A stretch of DNA of 64,000 nt from Candidatus Acidulidesulfobacter diazotrophicus. Its GTDB lineage: Bacteria; SZUA-79; Acidulodesulfobacterales; Acidulodesulfobacteraceae. Where the stretch lies: NCBI GenBank assembly GCA_004195025.1, contig SGBB01000002.1:153020-217019 (forward strand). The letters are read 5' to 3'. The notes beneath the pieces are model-generated. The model made no database searches and had not been told where the DNA came from. It saw nothing but the letters and a program-made list of their open reading frames with translations. Positions 42,748 through 53,095 of the stretch are shown here, piece after piece (the first letter of the stretch is position 1; every line of letters starts with the position of its first letter). A program made the position numbers and the translations under genes.

Positions 42748-43200
42748 ATGAATACAATAAATACTTCAACTAACGGACAAGAAATAAATTCAGTTTTATA
42801 TTCAATAAATCAACACGGCAATAGCATGATTGCCAAAAATACTAACAACTCTAATGTTAATATTGTTAATAATAATGCAGGCGCATCTAATAATAAAAAT
42901 ATTCAAAATAATGTAGGAAGCGGTTACAATAACCATAATAACAAAGAAACAATTAACAAAAATCCAGAAAATTTACAGAATGGAGAAAAAAAGATAAGCG
43001 ATCAAATTTCTAAAAATATAAACCCTTCACCTATGTTGACTACGGCTTATATTTTAAAATGGAACGGTACATATAACGGAACGGTATTAAATATTATTGA
43101 TTTAAAAACAGGCAAAGTAACCGGAACAATACCTCCGAGCGAGGTATTGAAATATATAAAAAATTATCAAAAAGGAATGTTGTATAAAAAAGAAATTTAA
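42748..43200 (+). CDS. flaG: FlaG-like flagellar protein
   Basis: A 150-residue protein. The C-terminal part matches FlaG: an N-terminal Asn-rich disordered half (about 20-85), then NIIDLKTGKVTGTIPPSEVL (about 115-134). FlaG sequences end with a D-x-x-T-G-x-V-x-x-x-I-P-x-E motif like this. FlaG is a small protein influencing filament length, and it commonly precedes fliD. GAAGGTG precedes the ATG. Confidence 0.7.
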   Translation: MNTINTSTNGQEINSVLYSINQHGNSMIAKNTNNSNVNIVNNNAGASNNKNIQNNVGSGYNNHNNKETINKNPENLQNGEKKISDQISKNINPSPMLTTAYILKWNGTYNGTVLNIIDLKTGKVTGTIPPSEVLKYIKNYQKGMLYKKEI

Positions 43201-43333
43201 TTGTTTAATTATATTATATTATTGACAGCTAATATAATAAATATAGAAAATTAAAGTATATTTTATAATATTAATATTCAAATAAAATCTTATGATATAA
43301 ATATTTGATTATAAATAAAGAGGTTTATGTATT

Positions 43334-45094
43334 ATGTCAATTTCAAGTCTTCAGCAAACATCGTCATATCCCAATCAGGGTCTTATAACTATGGGGACGG
43401 GACCTGCTTCAGGAATAAATTATAGCCAGATTTTGTCGGCGCTTCAGCAGTATCTATCAGAGCCTATAACCGTTTTACAGACAGAATCCGAGGTTTATAA
43501 AACCCAGCTGTCCGCATGGCAAACGATAGGTAAGGATTTAACTAATTTAAACAGCGCAGCTCAGGCATTGGCAAGCCCAAGTCTGATGCAATCATATACA
43601 GCCACTTCAAGCAATTCTTCCGTTGCAACGGCGACTGCTTCTTCATCTGCTCTTCCGGGAACATACTCATTTACAGTAAATCAGCTTGCGCAAGCTAACG
43701 AAATAGGTTCTCAGGGAGTTGCTTCTACTTCAACGACCGTAGCAGGTTCAGGAACGGGAACATTTAATATAACCGTAAACGGAACGACGACTGATGTGAC
43801 TTTAAATTCAACGACTGGATATACATTGTCCGATTTAGCCCAGACTATTAACAATTCTAACGCAGGCGTGAGCGCCTCTATAATTAACGACGGCAGCGCA
43901 AATAGTCCGTATAGATTGGTTTTGACAAGCAACACAACAGGAACTAATAGCGCCATTTCTATAACTAATAATTTATCGGCAGGCACGGTAAATTTAAATT
44001 TAAATTCAACATCTATCAACCCAACATATGCGACAGGCACTCTTGGTTCGGGAGATACTTTGCCTGCATCGGCAGGGACATATACAGGGACGCAAACTCA
44101 AACATATAATTTTTCCGTAGCCAGCGGAGGTACTGTCGGAACTAATGCAATAACGATAGATTGGACAAATTCATCCGGTCAATCAGGTAATTTTACGGTT
44201 CCGTCAACTGAAACAGGAACGACTTCATATTATATTGACGGAGCTACTTCTTCAAATTCTACCAATAGTGGCATTGAACTCAGTCTTACAAACGGAACTA
44301 CTTTAGCGGCAGGAGACAAATTTGCATTAGACGCATTTAATCCTCAAATGGCTGCGGCTCAAAATGCAGTGATAAATTATGGCAACGACTATATTCAAAG
44401 CCAGACAAACACGGTTAGCAATGCTATACCCGGCGTTACATTAAGCCTTGCGTCGACAGGCTCAGATACCGTTACGGTTGCTTTAAACAACAGTTCTATA
44501 AATTCTGACGTAAGCAGTTTTGTTTCAAGTTATAATCAGCTGATAACCGATATTAATTCTCAGCTGCAGTATAACACTACAAATAAATCATCGGGACCGC
44601 TTGGCGGAAGCGCCACTCTTCAAAATCTAAAAAGTTCTTTAATGTCTTTTATAGCTCAAGAAGCTCCTGGATTGACCGGAAATAACGGACTTGCGTCAAC
44701 TTACGGTTTAACTCAGGATACTTCAGGAAGCGGAAAATTAAGTTTTAATTCCTCAACGCTTGATTCAATTCTCACATCTAATCCATCTCAGGCGCAGCAA
44801 TATTTTAGTTCATTGTTTGACGGTTCTCCGACGGCAAACGGAGTTGCAGGTTCGGGAGGTATGATAAATTTTCTTAATACCTATACTAACCCCGCAAACG
44901 GCATTATTTTAGACAAAACAAACAGTATTAACAGCGAAATAACTAATCTAAGTAATCAAATCTCTCTTCAGCAGGCAGATGTTCAGCAACAAATGGGTAT
45001 GTATGCCAAAGAATTTTCTCAGCTTGAATCATATATAGGACAAATGCAATCAACAAGTACCTCTTTGACAAATGAGATCAACCAGTTGCCTTAA
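43334..45094 (+). CDS. fliD: Flagellar filament cap protein
   Basis: A 586-residue protein with the FliD N-terminal domain (YSQILSALQQYLSEPITVLQ, about 31-50; TESEVYKTQLSAWQTIGKDL, about 52-71) and the C-terminal FliD domain (DVSSFVSSYNQLITDINSQL and later ITNLSNQISLQQADVQQQM). The middle is Ser/Thr/Asn-rich. FliD forms the pentameric cap that folds flagellin. GAGG lies before the ATG. It is followed by the FliS chaperone gene. Confidence 0.9.
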   Translation: MSISSLQQTSSYPNQGLITMGTGPASGINYSQILSALQQYLSEPITVLQTESEVYKTQLSAWQTIGKDLTNLNSAAQALASPSLMQSYTATSSNSSVATATASSSALPGTYSFTVNQLAQANEIGSQGVASTSTTVAGSGTGTFNITVNGTTTDVTLNSTTGYTLSDLAQTINNSNAGVSASIINDGSANSPYRLVLTSNTTGTNSAISITNNLSAGTVNLNLNSTSINPTYATGTLGSGDTLPASAGTYTGTQTQTYNFSVASGGTVGTNAITIDWTNSSGQSGNFTVPSTETGTTSYYIDGATSSNSTNSGIELSLTNGTTLAAGDKFALDAFNPQMAAAQNAVINYGNDYIQSQTNTVSNAIPGVTLSLASTGSDTVTVALNNSSINSDVSSFVSSYNQLITDINSQLQYNTTNKSSGPLGGSATLQNLKSSLMSFIAQEAPGLTGNNGLASTYGLTQDTSGSGKLSFNSSTLDSILTSNPSQAQQYFSSLFDGSPTANGVAGSGGMINFLNTYTNPANGIILDKTNSINSEITNLSNQISLQQADVQQQMGMYAKEFSQLESYIGQMQSTSTSLTNEINQLP

Positions 45095-45348
45095 AGTTTT
45101 AATTTAATTAGAATTAAAAAATAGAAAAATAATATTAACAAATTAAACGAGAAAGTGTTAACTGATTAATTTCAATAAAAATTAACTTATTATGCTTATT
45201 ATATTAGTTAAATTTTATAATTACTCAGTTTTATTAAGTTAAGTCAAGTTAATAAAATTAAACTGTAAAAAAATTTATATAATAATAAATATTATTTTAA
45301 TGTTATTAAATAATATTAAAATATACTTAAAACTTGGAGCAAGAAATA

Positions 45349-45810
45349 ATGGAAAAGAAATTAACTTCTTATGATGAAATGAATGTTAATACCGCAGATC
45401 AGGGAAAACTCATTTTAATGGCTTATGAAGGGACAATAAATTTTATAAAATTAGCAAAGGAAAGATTGTCCGTAAATGATTTTGCTGGAAAATCAATTAA
45501 TATTTCCAACGCCGTTGCAATAATTAATGAATTGCGTTCAAGAATAGATATTGAAAAAGGCGGAGAAACGGCAAAAAATTTAGATAAATTATATATATTT
45601 ATATCTATGCATTTGACTACGGCTAATTTAAAAAAAGATGTTTATAAAATGGATGAAGCAATTTCAATTTTAGAAAATCTATATAACGGCTGGGTAAAGA
45701 TTATAGAAATTGAAAATAAGAAAAAAGCGCAGGATAGACAGAGTATAAACATAGACAACAGTGACGCTGTCATAATGTCATCGGAATCATTTGTCCATGT
45801 CTCTGTTTAA
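45349..45810 (+). CDS. fliS: Flagellar chaperone FliS
   Basis: A 153-residue helical export chaperone of flagellin with typical segments: LILMAYEGTINFIKLAKERL (about 23-42), then ISNAVAIINELRSRID and YIFISMHLTTANLKKD. The ATG at 45349 has GGAG at 45336-45339 nearby; a reading frame extension to a TTG covers this Shine-Dalgarno and is not used. Its end overlaps the start of the next large glycosyltransferase gene, so these are probably cotranscribed. Confidence 0.9.
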   Translation: MEKKLTSYDEMNVNTADQGKLILMAYEGTINFIKLAKERLSVNDFAGKSINISNAVAIINELRSRIDIEKGGETAKNLDKLYIFISMHLTTANLKKDVYKMDEAISILENLYNGWVKIIEIENKKKAQDRQSINIDNSDAVIMSSESFVHVSV

Positions 45811-48052
45811 AAAGTCTCTGCTTAAAAATATAATTTTATTGCAAACAAGAAGAATAGGGGATTTATTTCAAACTAAACCGTTAATTGATAACCTTCTTGA
45901 AAAATTTAATAATCAGTGCAATATATTGATAGTAGTTGATGACAATTTTAAAAATATACAGAATAATTTTAATCAAAACATAAAATTAATAGGAAAGAAA
46001 GAGTTTTATAAATATTATTATAATAATTATATTGCAATCAATGAAATAGATAATATTGCGCTGTTCCGATTAAATTACGATAATCATGATAACGATAATG
46101 ATAATAAAGTTAATTTAAATTACTATGATTACAATAATTATAGTAAAGGCAATAATAATTTCAATATCGGCGGAGATAGCGATAAGCGTGCCAATAAATA
46201 TAGCGAAAATAACGATGTCTTTTTTGGCGTTAAAAAACTAAACGATAATTTAAAATTTGATGAAATACATTTTGATGAAGCTATAAATTTAAATTTTTAC
46301 ATTATCAATTCTTTAATTTTAAATACAATAGAAGCTGAACATAAATATGGGTTTACAGGCTGCGGAAAAAGCGATAAAAAAAAAGAAATTATTTGCCGCA
46401 GCAAAGCTGCTAATTATTTTTACAATACTGTTAGATATAGAAACCAAAATAGAATTAATATTGTAGATATATTTTCGCTAATAGGCTCAGGAAAGTATTA
46501 TTCTAAAAATTACAGTTTTAATTCTTTAAAATTAAAAAAATTAATACCTGATTTAAATTCAAATAAAAATAATAAATCTGAAAAATCTCAAAAAATAAAA
46601 TCCGATAAATTAAGGATTTTGTTTGCTCCCGCCTCCAGTAATCCAAAAAGAGATTGGCCTGTTGATGAATATATAATACTCGCAAGGCTTATTGCCCAAA
46701 TTTTTAAATCTGAAATTATACTTCTTGGAACGCAGAAAGAAACCGAAATTGCAAATAAAATAAAAAATAGCTTTAAATTAAATCAAGATAATCAAGATAA
46801 TCAAGACAATCAGAACAACAAATACAATAAAGATAATAATGTAAATATCGGTAAATTAAACGCAAATAACGCAAATAATATAAATAATATAATTGACCTA
46901 ACAGGCAGGACAGATTTAAATGAATTAATTGATATAATGCAAACAGGAGATTTGATTATATCTCCCGACACCGGACTTCTTCAAATAGCTAGCGCATTAG
47001 AACTTGATTCTGTTTCAATATTTTTAGGCAATGCTAATGTATATGAAACAGGACCTTATTTTAACGGAGCTTATACAATAAGTCCGACAGAAGATTGCTA
47101 TCCTTGCATAGAACATACTAAATGCGATAAGAATTATGCATGCAAAAACAATATAAAAGCAGACGATATTTTTAATTTAATAAAAATAAAATTATACGAA
47201 AAATATAAATTCGATATTAGTAAATATGTTTTAAATAATAATGACGACGACTATAATAACAATAATAACAATAATTATAATAAAGATAACAATAACAATA
47301 ATGACGACGACGAAGACAAAATTAACTATAATTCCTATTCTAAATGTAAAAGGTTAATTAAAGAAGCACTAAATAAAAAAAAATTTAATGTGTATAAATG
47401 CGATGCATCTTTTTCTATTTCATACACAGGCTTTTTTAAGCTAAAGCCTGAAAAAAATGATTTGATAGCAGAAATTCTTAAATATTCTTGGATAAATTTA
47501 TTTGTTTCTGATATAAATAATAAAATATCTTATGAAAATGCTGCGAAAAATATCAAAAAAAAATATTTAATAAAATCAATAAAAAAAGAAAAAGAAAATT
47601 ATTTGAATAATTTTAAAAAAAAGAAAGATGATAATAATAACAGCTATTGCATAAATAATAAAATAGAAAAAGACTCTGATCATATTGATAATAACAGCTA
47701 TCGCATAAATAATAAAAATTATTACTATAAAATAATTAAACTTATAGAAAAAGACTTTAATTATATTAAAGATATTTTCAAAAATACCCAAAAAATTAAT
47801 GACATAGAAGATGAAAAAACAAAGAAATATGAGCTGGAAAATTTTAAGAATTTTTTAATAAATTTTAAAGAAAATTATTTTGAATATTCGTTAATATTTG
47901 ATTATTTTATTTATGAATTTGAATATATTTTAAAGAATAAATCGCATAATGACAATAGCAATGATAATAACGGTAACAATTTTAAATATATTTTTGACGA
48001 TATAATTTATATTATTGATTTCGGTCTTATAATTTTAGATAATTTAGCTTAG
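45797..48052 (+). CDS. Large GT9-family (heptosyltransferase-like) glycosyltransferase
   Basis: A 751-residue protein. The N-terminal half starts NIILLQTRRIGDLFQTKPLI (G-D motif at the start of GT9 enzymes). About residues 270-460 carry further landmarks: LFAPASSNPKRDWPVDEY, IDLTGRTDLNELI and ISPDTGLLQIASAL, followed by a Cys-containing segment (CYPCIEHTKC). Asn-rich insertions lie at about 90-125, 330-360 and 485-510, and the last 230 residues are Lys/Asn-rich helices of unknown role. The start overlaps fliS by 14 bases. GT9 enzymes usually build LPS core; the position suggests flagellin or surface glycosylation. Confidence 0.8.
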   Translation: MSLFKKSLLKNIILLQTRRIGDLFQTKPLIDNLLEKFNNQCNILIVVDDNFKNIQNNFNQNIKLIGKKEFYKYYYNNYIAINEIDNIALFRLNYDNHDNDNDNKVNLNYYDYNNYSKGNNNFNIGGDSDKRANKYSENNDVFFGVKKLNDNLKFDEIHFDEAINLNFYIINSLILNTIEAEHKYGFTGCGKSDKKKEIICRSKAANYFYNTVRYRNQNRINIVDIFSLIGSGKYYSKNYSFNSLKLKKLIPDLNSNKNNKSEKSQKIKSDKLRILFAPASSNPKRDWPVDEYIILARLIAQIFKSEIILLGTQKETEIANKIKNSFKLNQDNQDNQDNQNNKYNKDNNVNIGKLNANNANNINNIIDLTGRTDLNELIDIMQTGDLIISPDTGLLQIASALELDSVSIFLGNANVYETGPYFNGAYTISPTEDCYPCIEHTKCDKNYACKNNIKADDIFNLIKIKLYEKYKFDISKYVLNNNDDDYNNNNNNNYNKDNNNNNDDDEDKINYNSYSKCKRLIKEALNKKKFNVYKCDASFSISYTGFFKLKPEKNDLIAEILKYSWINLFVSDINNKISYENAAKNIKKKYLIKSIKKEKENYLNNFKKKKDDNNNSYCINNKIEKDSDHIDNNSYRINNKNYYYKIIKLIEKDFNYIKDIFKNTQKINDIEDEKTKKYELENFKNFLINFKENYFEYSLIFDYFIYEFEYILKNKSHNDNSNDNNGNNFKYIFDDIIYIIDFGLIILDNLA

Positions 48053-48132
48053 GACTATCATGATTATAATTTACAAAAAATTAATTTTTAAATTATTCTT
48101 ATTTTAAAATTGCCGATGGAAATTTATAGATT

Positions 48133-48157
48133 GGATTCCCGCTTTCGCGGGAATGAC
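48133..48157 (+). repeat. MITE-like hairpin repeat copy
   Basis: GGATTCCCGC-TTTC-GCGGGAATGAC, preceded by ATTGCCGATGGAAATTTATA, the extended part of the family. Confidence 0.8.
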
Positions 48158-48182
48158 TTCAAGAGATTTTAAAAGTTTATCT

Positions 48183-48240
48183 ATAATTACATATAAAGTC
48201 ATTATTCCAAATAACATATAATTACATATAAAGTCATTAT
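48183..48240 (+). repeat. Direct repeat upstream of the glycosyltransferase
   Basis: ATAATTACATATAAAGTCAT with TAT occurs at 48183-48205 and 48218-48240, 12 bases apart. Confidence 0.75.
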
Positions 48241-48272
48241 TTCATTAAAATTATTTGGTAAGGAAAATTATA

Positions 48273-50396
48273 ATGAATTATTTAGAAAAGAATCTTGCAA
48301 TTATCAAAAAAAATGATGAAGAGTTATTTAATATTTTAATTGATTTTCAAGACGAAAATAAAATTAAAAATACATTAAAGCATAAACATAATAATAACGG
48401 TAATTTAAATTTTTTAAAAAATTATAATATTTATAAAAACGCAAAAGATGATATAAATAACCTGAATAATATTAATGATAATATAAATGTAAACGTGTTA
48501 GATACAAAAAAAGATGGTCTTAAAAGTATAAAAATAAATAATATCACTATTCATTCCACATATGACCCTATAAATGAATCAAAAAAAATAATAAATTCTT
48601 ATATCTCTGCGTTGGATTTTAAACCCGAAAGTTTTCTTATTTTTGGTTTGGGATGTGGATATCATATAAGAGAAATTATAAAGACAATAAATAATATTAA
48701 TTCCGGCGACAGTGCAGATAAAGATAACGCTAACGGGTCAAATGCATTAAATAACAATGTAAATAATGATGTCAACATTAATGCAAACAATATAATAAAT
48801 AAAACTATAATAAATAAAATTAAAGAATTTGATAAAAAACAAATTTGCGTTATAGAACCTTCCATTGAATCTTTAAATGCTATTTTAAATAATTGCGACT
48901 TGTCGGACATACTGGATTATATTAAAATTTTTGTTTTCGGTTATAATATAAATGAAGAAGATATAGAAGAGAAAGCAAATATATCGTCATTAAATACAGG
49001 CTTTTTTTCTCTTACGGGATATCAAAAAGCCTTTCCTGAATTATATAATTTTATTTTTAAAATATATAATATAAAACAGCTTTTTAATACTTCCGATTTT
49101 AAGATTACAGTAGTACAGCCGATATACGGCGGTTCTTCAACTATCGGAAATTATACGTTTAAAGCTTTTTTTGAATTGGGATATAAAGTAAATATACTTG
49201 ATTTTTCTGATTTCTTTTATGCATATAATAGTTTTGACCGGTTTACTTCAAATAAAGAACATCTTAAATTAATAAGAGACCATTTTGTCAATGTGCTCGG
49301 CGAATCTATCATCGCAAAATTACAGGATGACCCGCCCGATCTAGTATTTTTTATGGCGCAATCGCCGGTTGATATTATAATCCTTAATAAAATAAGAGAG
49401 ATGAATATAAAAACAGCCTACTGGTTTGTTGAAGATTTTAGATTGATGACATACTGGAAAGAAATAGCTCTTTATACCGATTATTTTTTTATTATACAAA
49501 AAGATGATTTTTTTGAAGAATTAAAGGCAATTAATTGTGATAATTTTTATTATATACCTCTCGCATGCTTACCGTCTGTCCATAGAAAATTTAATGTTTT
49601 AGAAATAAATGAAAAAGATAAAGATTACTACGGAAGCGATGTTAGTTTTGCAGGAGCAGGCTACTACAACAGAAGAAACGCATTTTTAAAATTAACCGAT
49701 TACAATTTTAAAATTTGGGGAAGAGAATGGGATATGAATTCTCCGATTTCAAAATATATTCAAAATCAAAATAAAGGTTTTACCGAAGAAGAAGCCGTTA
49801 AGATTTACAATTATTCAAAAATAAATGTCAATCTTCATTCATCTGCATACCATTGGGATATTAACCCCGACGGAGATTTTTTAAATCCGAGAGTTTATGA
49901 AATATTAGGATGCGGAGGTTTTCAGATTGTTGACCATAGAAAATATATGAACGGCGAATTTGAACCCGGAAAAGATTTTGTAATTTTTGAGAGCATTCCC
50001 GATTTAAGAGAAAAAATTAATTATTATCTTAAAGATGAAAATGAAAACGAAAGGTTTGAAATAGCGTCTCATGGTTATGAAACTGTCAGAAAATTTCATA
50101 CTTATGAAAAAAGAATATCTAAAATGATGAATATTATTTTAAGCAATTCATATGATTTTTATAAGTCAAAATTTGTAAATAGAAAGGAAAATATTAATAA
50201 TGTTCTAAATTCCGTGAAAGAAAATTCTGAATTGCATTATATAATATCGGAAATGGCAAGCAACGGCTTAATAAATAACGATGCGATAACATTGGACGAT
50301 ATCGTTAATTATATAAAGCGCGGCAGCGGCAGGCTGTCCAAAACGGAAGCTATGATATTAATGCTTCAACAAATAAAATTTAAATCGGATAGTTGA
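48273..50396 (+). CDS. Glycosyltransferase of the CgeB-like family with N-terminal MptE/MAF-like region
   Basis: A 707-residue protein. About residues 100-260 contain FLIFGLGCGYHIREI and QICVIEPSIESLNAIL, resembling the N-terminal domains of motility accessory factors or MptE-like proteins that handle flagellin glycosylation. About 275-650 are a CgeB-like glycosyltransferase with TAYWFVEDFRLMTYWKE, VSFAGAGYYNRR, NVNLHSSAYHWDINPDGDF and EILGCGGFQIVDHRK. An Asn-rich insertion lies at about 140-180. ATG 48273 follows AAGGA; an upstream TTG is less likely. A flagellin-modifying role is inference from the location. Confidence 0.72.
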   Translation: MNYLEKNLAIIKKNDEELFNILIDFQDENKIKNTLKHKHNNNGNLNFLKNYNIYKNAKDDINNLNNINDNINVNVLDTKKDGLKSIKINNITIHSTYDPINESKKIINSYISALDFKPESFLIFGLGCGYHIREIIKTINNINSGDSADKDNANGSNALNNNVNNDVNINANNIINKTIINKIKEFDKKQICVIEPSIESLNAILNNCDLSDILDYIKIFVFGYNINEEDIEEKANISSLNTGFFSLTGYQKAFPELYNFIFKIYNIKQLFNTSDFKITVVQPIYGGSSTIGNYTFKAFFELGYKVNILDFSDFFYAYNSFDRFTSNKEHLKLIRDHFVNVLGESIIAKLQDDPPDLVFFMAQSPVDIIILNKIREMNIKTAYWFVEDFRLMTYWKEIALYTDYFFIIQKDDFFEELKAINCDNFYYIPLACLPSVHRKFNVLEINEKDKDYYGSDVSFAGAGYYNRRNAFLKLTDYNFKIWGREWDMNSPISKYIQNQNKGFTEEEAVKIYNYSKINVNLHSSAYHWDINPDGDFLNPRVYEILGCGGFQIVDHRKYMNGEFEPGKDFVIFESIPDLREKINYYLKDENENERFEIASHGYETVRKFHTYEKRISKMMNIILSNSYDFYKSKFVNRKENINNVLNSVKENSELHYIISEMASNGLINNDAITLDDIVNYIKRGSGRLSKTEAMILMLQQIKFKSDS

Positions 50397-50406
50397 TTTA
50401 CGCAAA

Positions 50407-50431
50407 GTAATTCCAGCGAAAGAGGGAATCC
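50407..50431 (-). repeat. Degenerate MITE-like hairpin repeat copy
   Basis: GTAATTCCAGCGAAAGAGGG and AATCC, with the related tail AATTTCTATCGGCAATTT at 50463-50480. Confidence 0.6.
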
Positions 50432-50604
50432 AATGTTCTCAATGTATTGCTGTATATTTAACAATTTCTATCGGCAATTTTGGTTGATATTAACCTTAAT
50501 AGTTAGGATATGGAAATTAAAATTTTTTATTATTTTTTACTCTACTTTATAAATCTATTAATTAATTTATTGTAAAATAATTATTTAATTCATAAATAAA
50601 TATA

Positions 50605-52695
50605 ATGCAAAAAATTTTAATATTAAATTTTACCAGAATGGGAGATTTGATTGAAACCACATCTTTGTTTAAAAGAATAAAATTAGTATATCCAGAAAGT
50701 CATGTAACGCTTGCCGTTGTGCCCCAATTTTATGAAATTTGCGAATTTTTTGATTTTATAGATGAGATAAAAATTTTTGATATGGATAATATTTTATCTG
50801 ATATGCAGAATGATGATTTTCAATTTAATTATGAAACTTTTAAAAAATTTGAAAATATTTTAAAAGAATTTACCGATGAAAGTTATGAAATAGTGTTTAA
50901 TCTTACTCATGACATTGCAAGTTCTTATTTTATGTATATTTTGAATTCAAAAAAATTTGTTGGATTTTCAAGAAATAGAGAAGATAATTTAATTACTCTC
51001 GGAGAATATTTAAAGTTTTTTAGCGCCGTAGCAAAATTAAGAAAAGCAAGCTGTATAAATCTCGTTGATATTTATGAAAAATTGTTTGGTGAAAATATAC
51101 CTTTCCGCTTAAATAATTTAGCGTATAAAGGAGAAATTTTTTTAAATACGGAAAGAAAAAAAGATGCAAAAGAAAATGTGGAAGCTTTTTTTAAGGATAA
51201 TAAAATAAGCGAAAGCAATAAAGTTGTGTCTTTTGCAATCGGAGCTTCTTCACCGTTAAAAAAATGGAAAAAAGAGAATTTTGCCGAATTAGGCAAATTG
51301 CTTTTAGAATACGATAAAAATATAAAAATACTGATTTTAGGTGCTAAATACGATGAAGAAGGCGGACAATTTATAAAAAATTATTTAGATGATTATTTTA
51401 AAAAAAAATCAATTTGCAATAAAAATAATAATAATCAGAATGATAATAAATATGAAAGTATGTATGAAAGCAGTAAGAATTTTAATAATCATGATTGCGA
51501 TATAGACGGTGACATAAACGGTGATGCCGAAATTATAAATAATCCTTATGATTATAGCAGGGATTATAATTTTTATAACAGTGTAATTGATTTAACAGGC
51601 AAAACAACTGTAGCAGAGCTTGTTAATTTTGTTCAAAAAAGCTCATTGCTTATAACAAACGATACAGGAACTATGCACATAGGCGTTGCCGTTAAAACTG
51701 ATGTTGTCGTTGTTTATACAGGTCAGGCAGGGTTTTATGAAACAGGACCTTATAGAGAAAATCAAATACTTATTTTACCGGATATACCATGTTTTCCATG
51801 CGATTTTCAAACTAATTGCGCAAATTACTTATGCGGAGAATATATTAAACCGAAAGATGTTTTTGAAATTATAAAGCTTAAATTTGAAAATAGATTGGAT
51901 AAAAATAATATTGAAAATTTAAACTTTAATAAAATTGTACCTATGATATCTAAATTTGACAGTAAGGGTTATATAGATTATTTACCGTTAAAGGATTTAA
52001 AATTAACTGTTGACGATTTTAAATTAAAAGTTTTTAAATTATCTATGGAATCATGTCTTGCAAATATAGCGGCTCTTCCTTTAGATAAAAAAGATATTAA
52101 TTCATTTATAAATTGTTATAATTCTATTGACGGTATTTTTATGAGAGATATAGAAAGATTAAAAAAATTGTTGGATAAACTTGTTATTTTATGCGAAGAA
52201 GCTATGAATTATTGTAATTTATTGATAAAGTTATCATTAGGAAAACAAATTGATAATTCTAAATATAATAATTTGAAAAATTTTAATAATATTAATAATA
52301 ATAATAATGAAGAAAATAATATTAATAATTTAAATAATACTAATGAAAAAAATAATATTAATAATGCAAATAATACTAATCAAGCAAACAATATTGATGC
52401 TTTAGATAATACAATCTATTTTAATAAATCTACAGATAAAAAAAATAAGGCAATAGAGTTATTTAATAATTTAGAAGATATAGATAATTCTTTGTTGTTT
52501 GACAGTCTAACTTATGATGAGCTTATCGTATTAAATATTATGCATAGATTTGCAAAAGCAAGCTCGTTAAGTTATGATATGTTTGGAATAACATTGGAAA
52601 GGCTAAAGAGTTTTTCACGATCAAAACTTTTTTTAAAAACGTATAAAAAATTTATTGATGTATTTCTTAACGAAATTAAGTTAAAATTTAAATAA
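50605..52695 (+). CDS. GT9-family glycosyltransferase with C-terminal extension
   Basis: A 696-residue protein with the same GT9 layout as the gene at 45797: ILILNFTRMGDLIETTSLFK at the start, FAIGASSPLKKWKKENFAEL, IDLTGKTTVAELVNF, ITNDTGTMHIGVAV, and a Cys-containing segment (CFPCDFQTNC). An Asn-rich insertion lies at about 270-320 and a second stretch at about 553-600. The remaining C-terminal helices (about 440-696) are unassigned. It is probably a paralogue of the enzyme at 45.8 kb. Confidence 0.8.
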   Translation: MQKILILNFTRMGDLIETTSLFKRIKLVYPESHVTLAVVPQFYEICEFFDFIDEIKIFDMDNILSDMQNDDFQFNYETFKKFENILKEFTDESYEIVFNLTHDIASSYFMYILNSKKFVGFSRNREDNLITLGEYLKFFSAVAKLRKASCINLVDIYEKLFGENIPFRLNNLAYKGEIFLNTERKKDAKENVEAFFKDNKISESNKVVSFAIGASSPLKKWKKENFAELGKLLLEYDKNIKILILGAKYDEEGGQFIKNYLDDYFKKKSICNKNNNNQNDNKYESMYESSKNFNNHDCDIDGDINGDAEIINNPYDYSRDYNFYNSVIDLTGKTTVAELVNFVQKSSLLITNDTGTMHIGVAVKTDVVVVYTGQAGFYETGPYRENQILILPDIPCFPCDFQTNCANYLCGEYIKPKDVFEIIKLKFENRLDKNNIENLNFNKIVPMISKFDSKGYIDYLPLKDLKLTVDDFKLKVFKLSMESCLANIAALPLDKKDINSFINCYNSIDGIFMRDIERLKKLLDKLVILCEEAMNYCNLLIKLSLGKQIDNSKYNNLKNFNNINNNNNEENNINNLNNTNEKNNINNANNTNQANNIDALDNTIYFNKSTDKKNKAIELFNNLEDIDNSLLFDSLTYDELIVLNIMHRFAKASSLSYDMFGITLERLKSFSRSKLFLKTYKKFIDVFLNEIKLKFK

Positions 52696-52738
52696 TTTAT
52701 ATTATGTTTATAAATATTAATTAATGGAGAATAATGCA

Positions 52739-52822
52739 ATGGAAATAATAATTGACGGTAATAAAATTGATTTTACACCAAATACTTCCGAAACAATTTA
52801 TGATTTTTTAATAAATAAATAA
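52739..52822 (+). pseudogene. Truncated duplicate of the start of the 54260 gene
   Basis: Encodes MEIIIDGNKIDFTPNTSETI and a few more residues, then stops in AATAAATAAATAAATAA. Over about 95 bases, including the Shine-Dalgarno region, it differs from 54244-54340 at only a few positions, several of them silent. Confidence 0.8.
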
Positions 52823-52873
52823 ATAAATAAATAAATCGGATACCATTAATGTTTAGCTTTTCACCCAATGGGT

Positions 52874-52898
52874 GTCATTCCCGCGAAAGCGGGAAACC
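52874..52898 (-). repeat. MITE-like hairpin repeat copy
   Basis: GTCATTCCCGC-GAAA-GCGGGAAACC, in minus orientation, with the hairpin CACCCAATGGGTG directly before it. Confidence 0.8.
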
Positions 52899-53006
52899 AG
52901 TGTTTATATAACTTTAAAGCTATTTTAAAGATTTATATCGGTAATTTTGGGTATTTTATTTTTCTTGCATATCCGTATCGGTTAATTTATAATGAAAATA
53001 AATTAA

Positions 53007-53067
53007 TATATGCACTTAATTAGATAAAAAAAGTGCATATAAAAATAACCTGCACTGGCGCAGTGCA
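53007..53067. promoter_or_regulatory. Two TGCACT/AGTGCA inverted repeats upstream of fic
   Basis: TATATGCACTT (53007-53017) pairs perfectly with AAGTGCATATA (53031-53041). TGCACTG (53051-53057) pairs with CAGTGCA (53061-53067). Both share the same core and lie within 90 bases of the fic start, as expected for autoregulation. Confidence 0.6.
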
Positions 53068-53095
53068 TAAATATTAATGTAAATTAATATAAATA

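Larger units (their letters stand above)
52823..53095. other. Noncoding leader of the Fic cassette
   Basis: This stretch contains a (AAAT)n run merging into AATAAATAAATCGGAT (ending 52841), then a CACCCAATGGGTG hairpin and MITE-like copy (52862-52898), and the two TGCACT/AGTGCA inverted repeats immediately before the fic gene. Confidence 0.65.
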
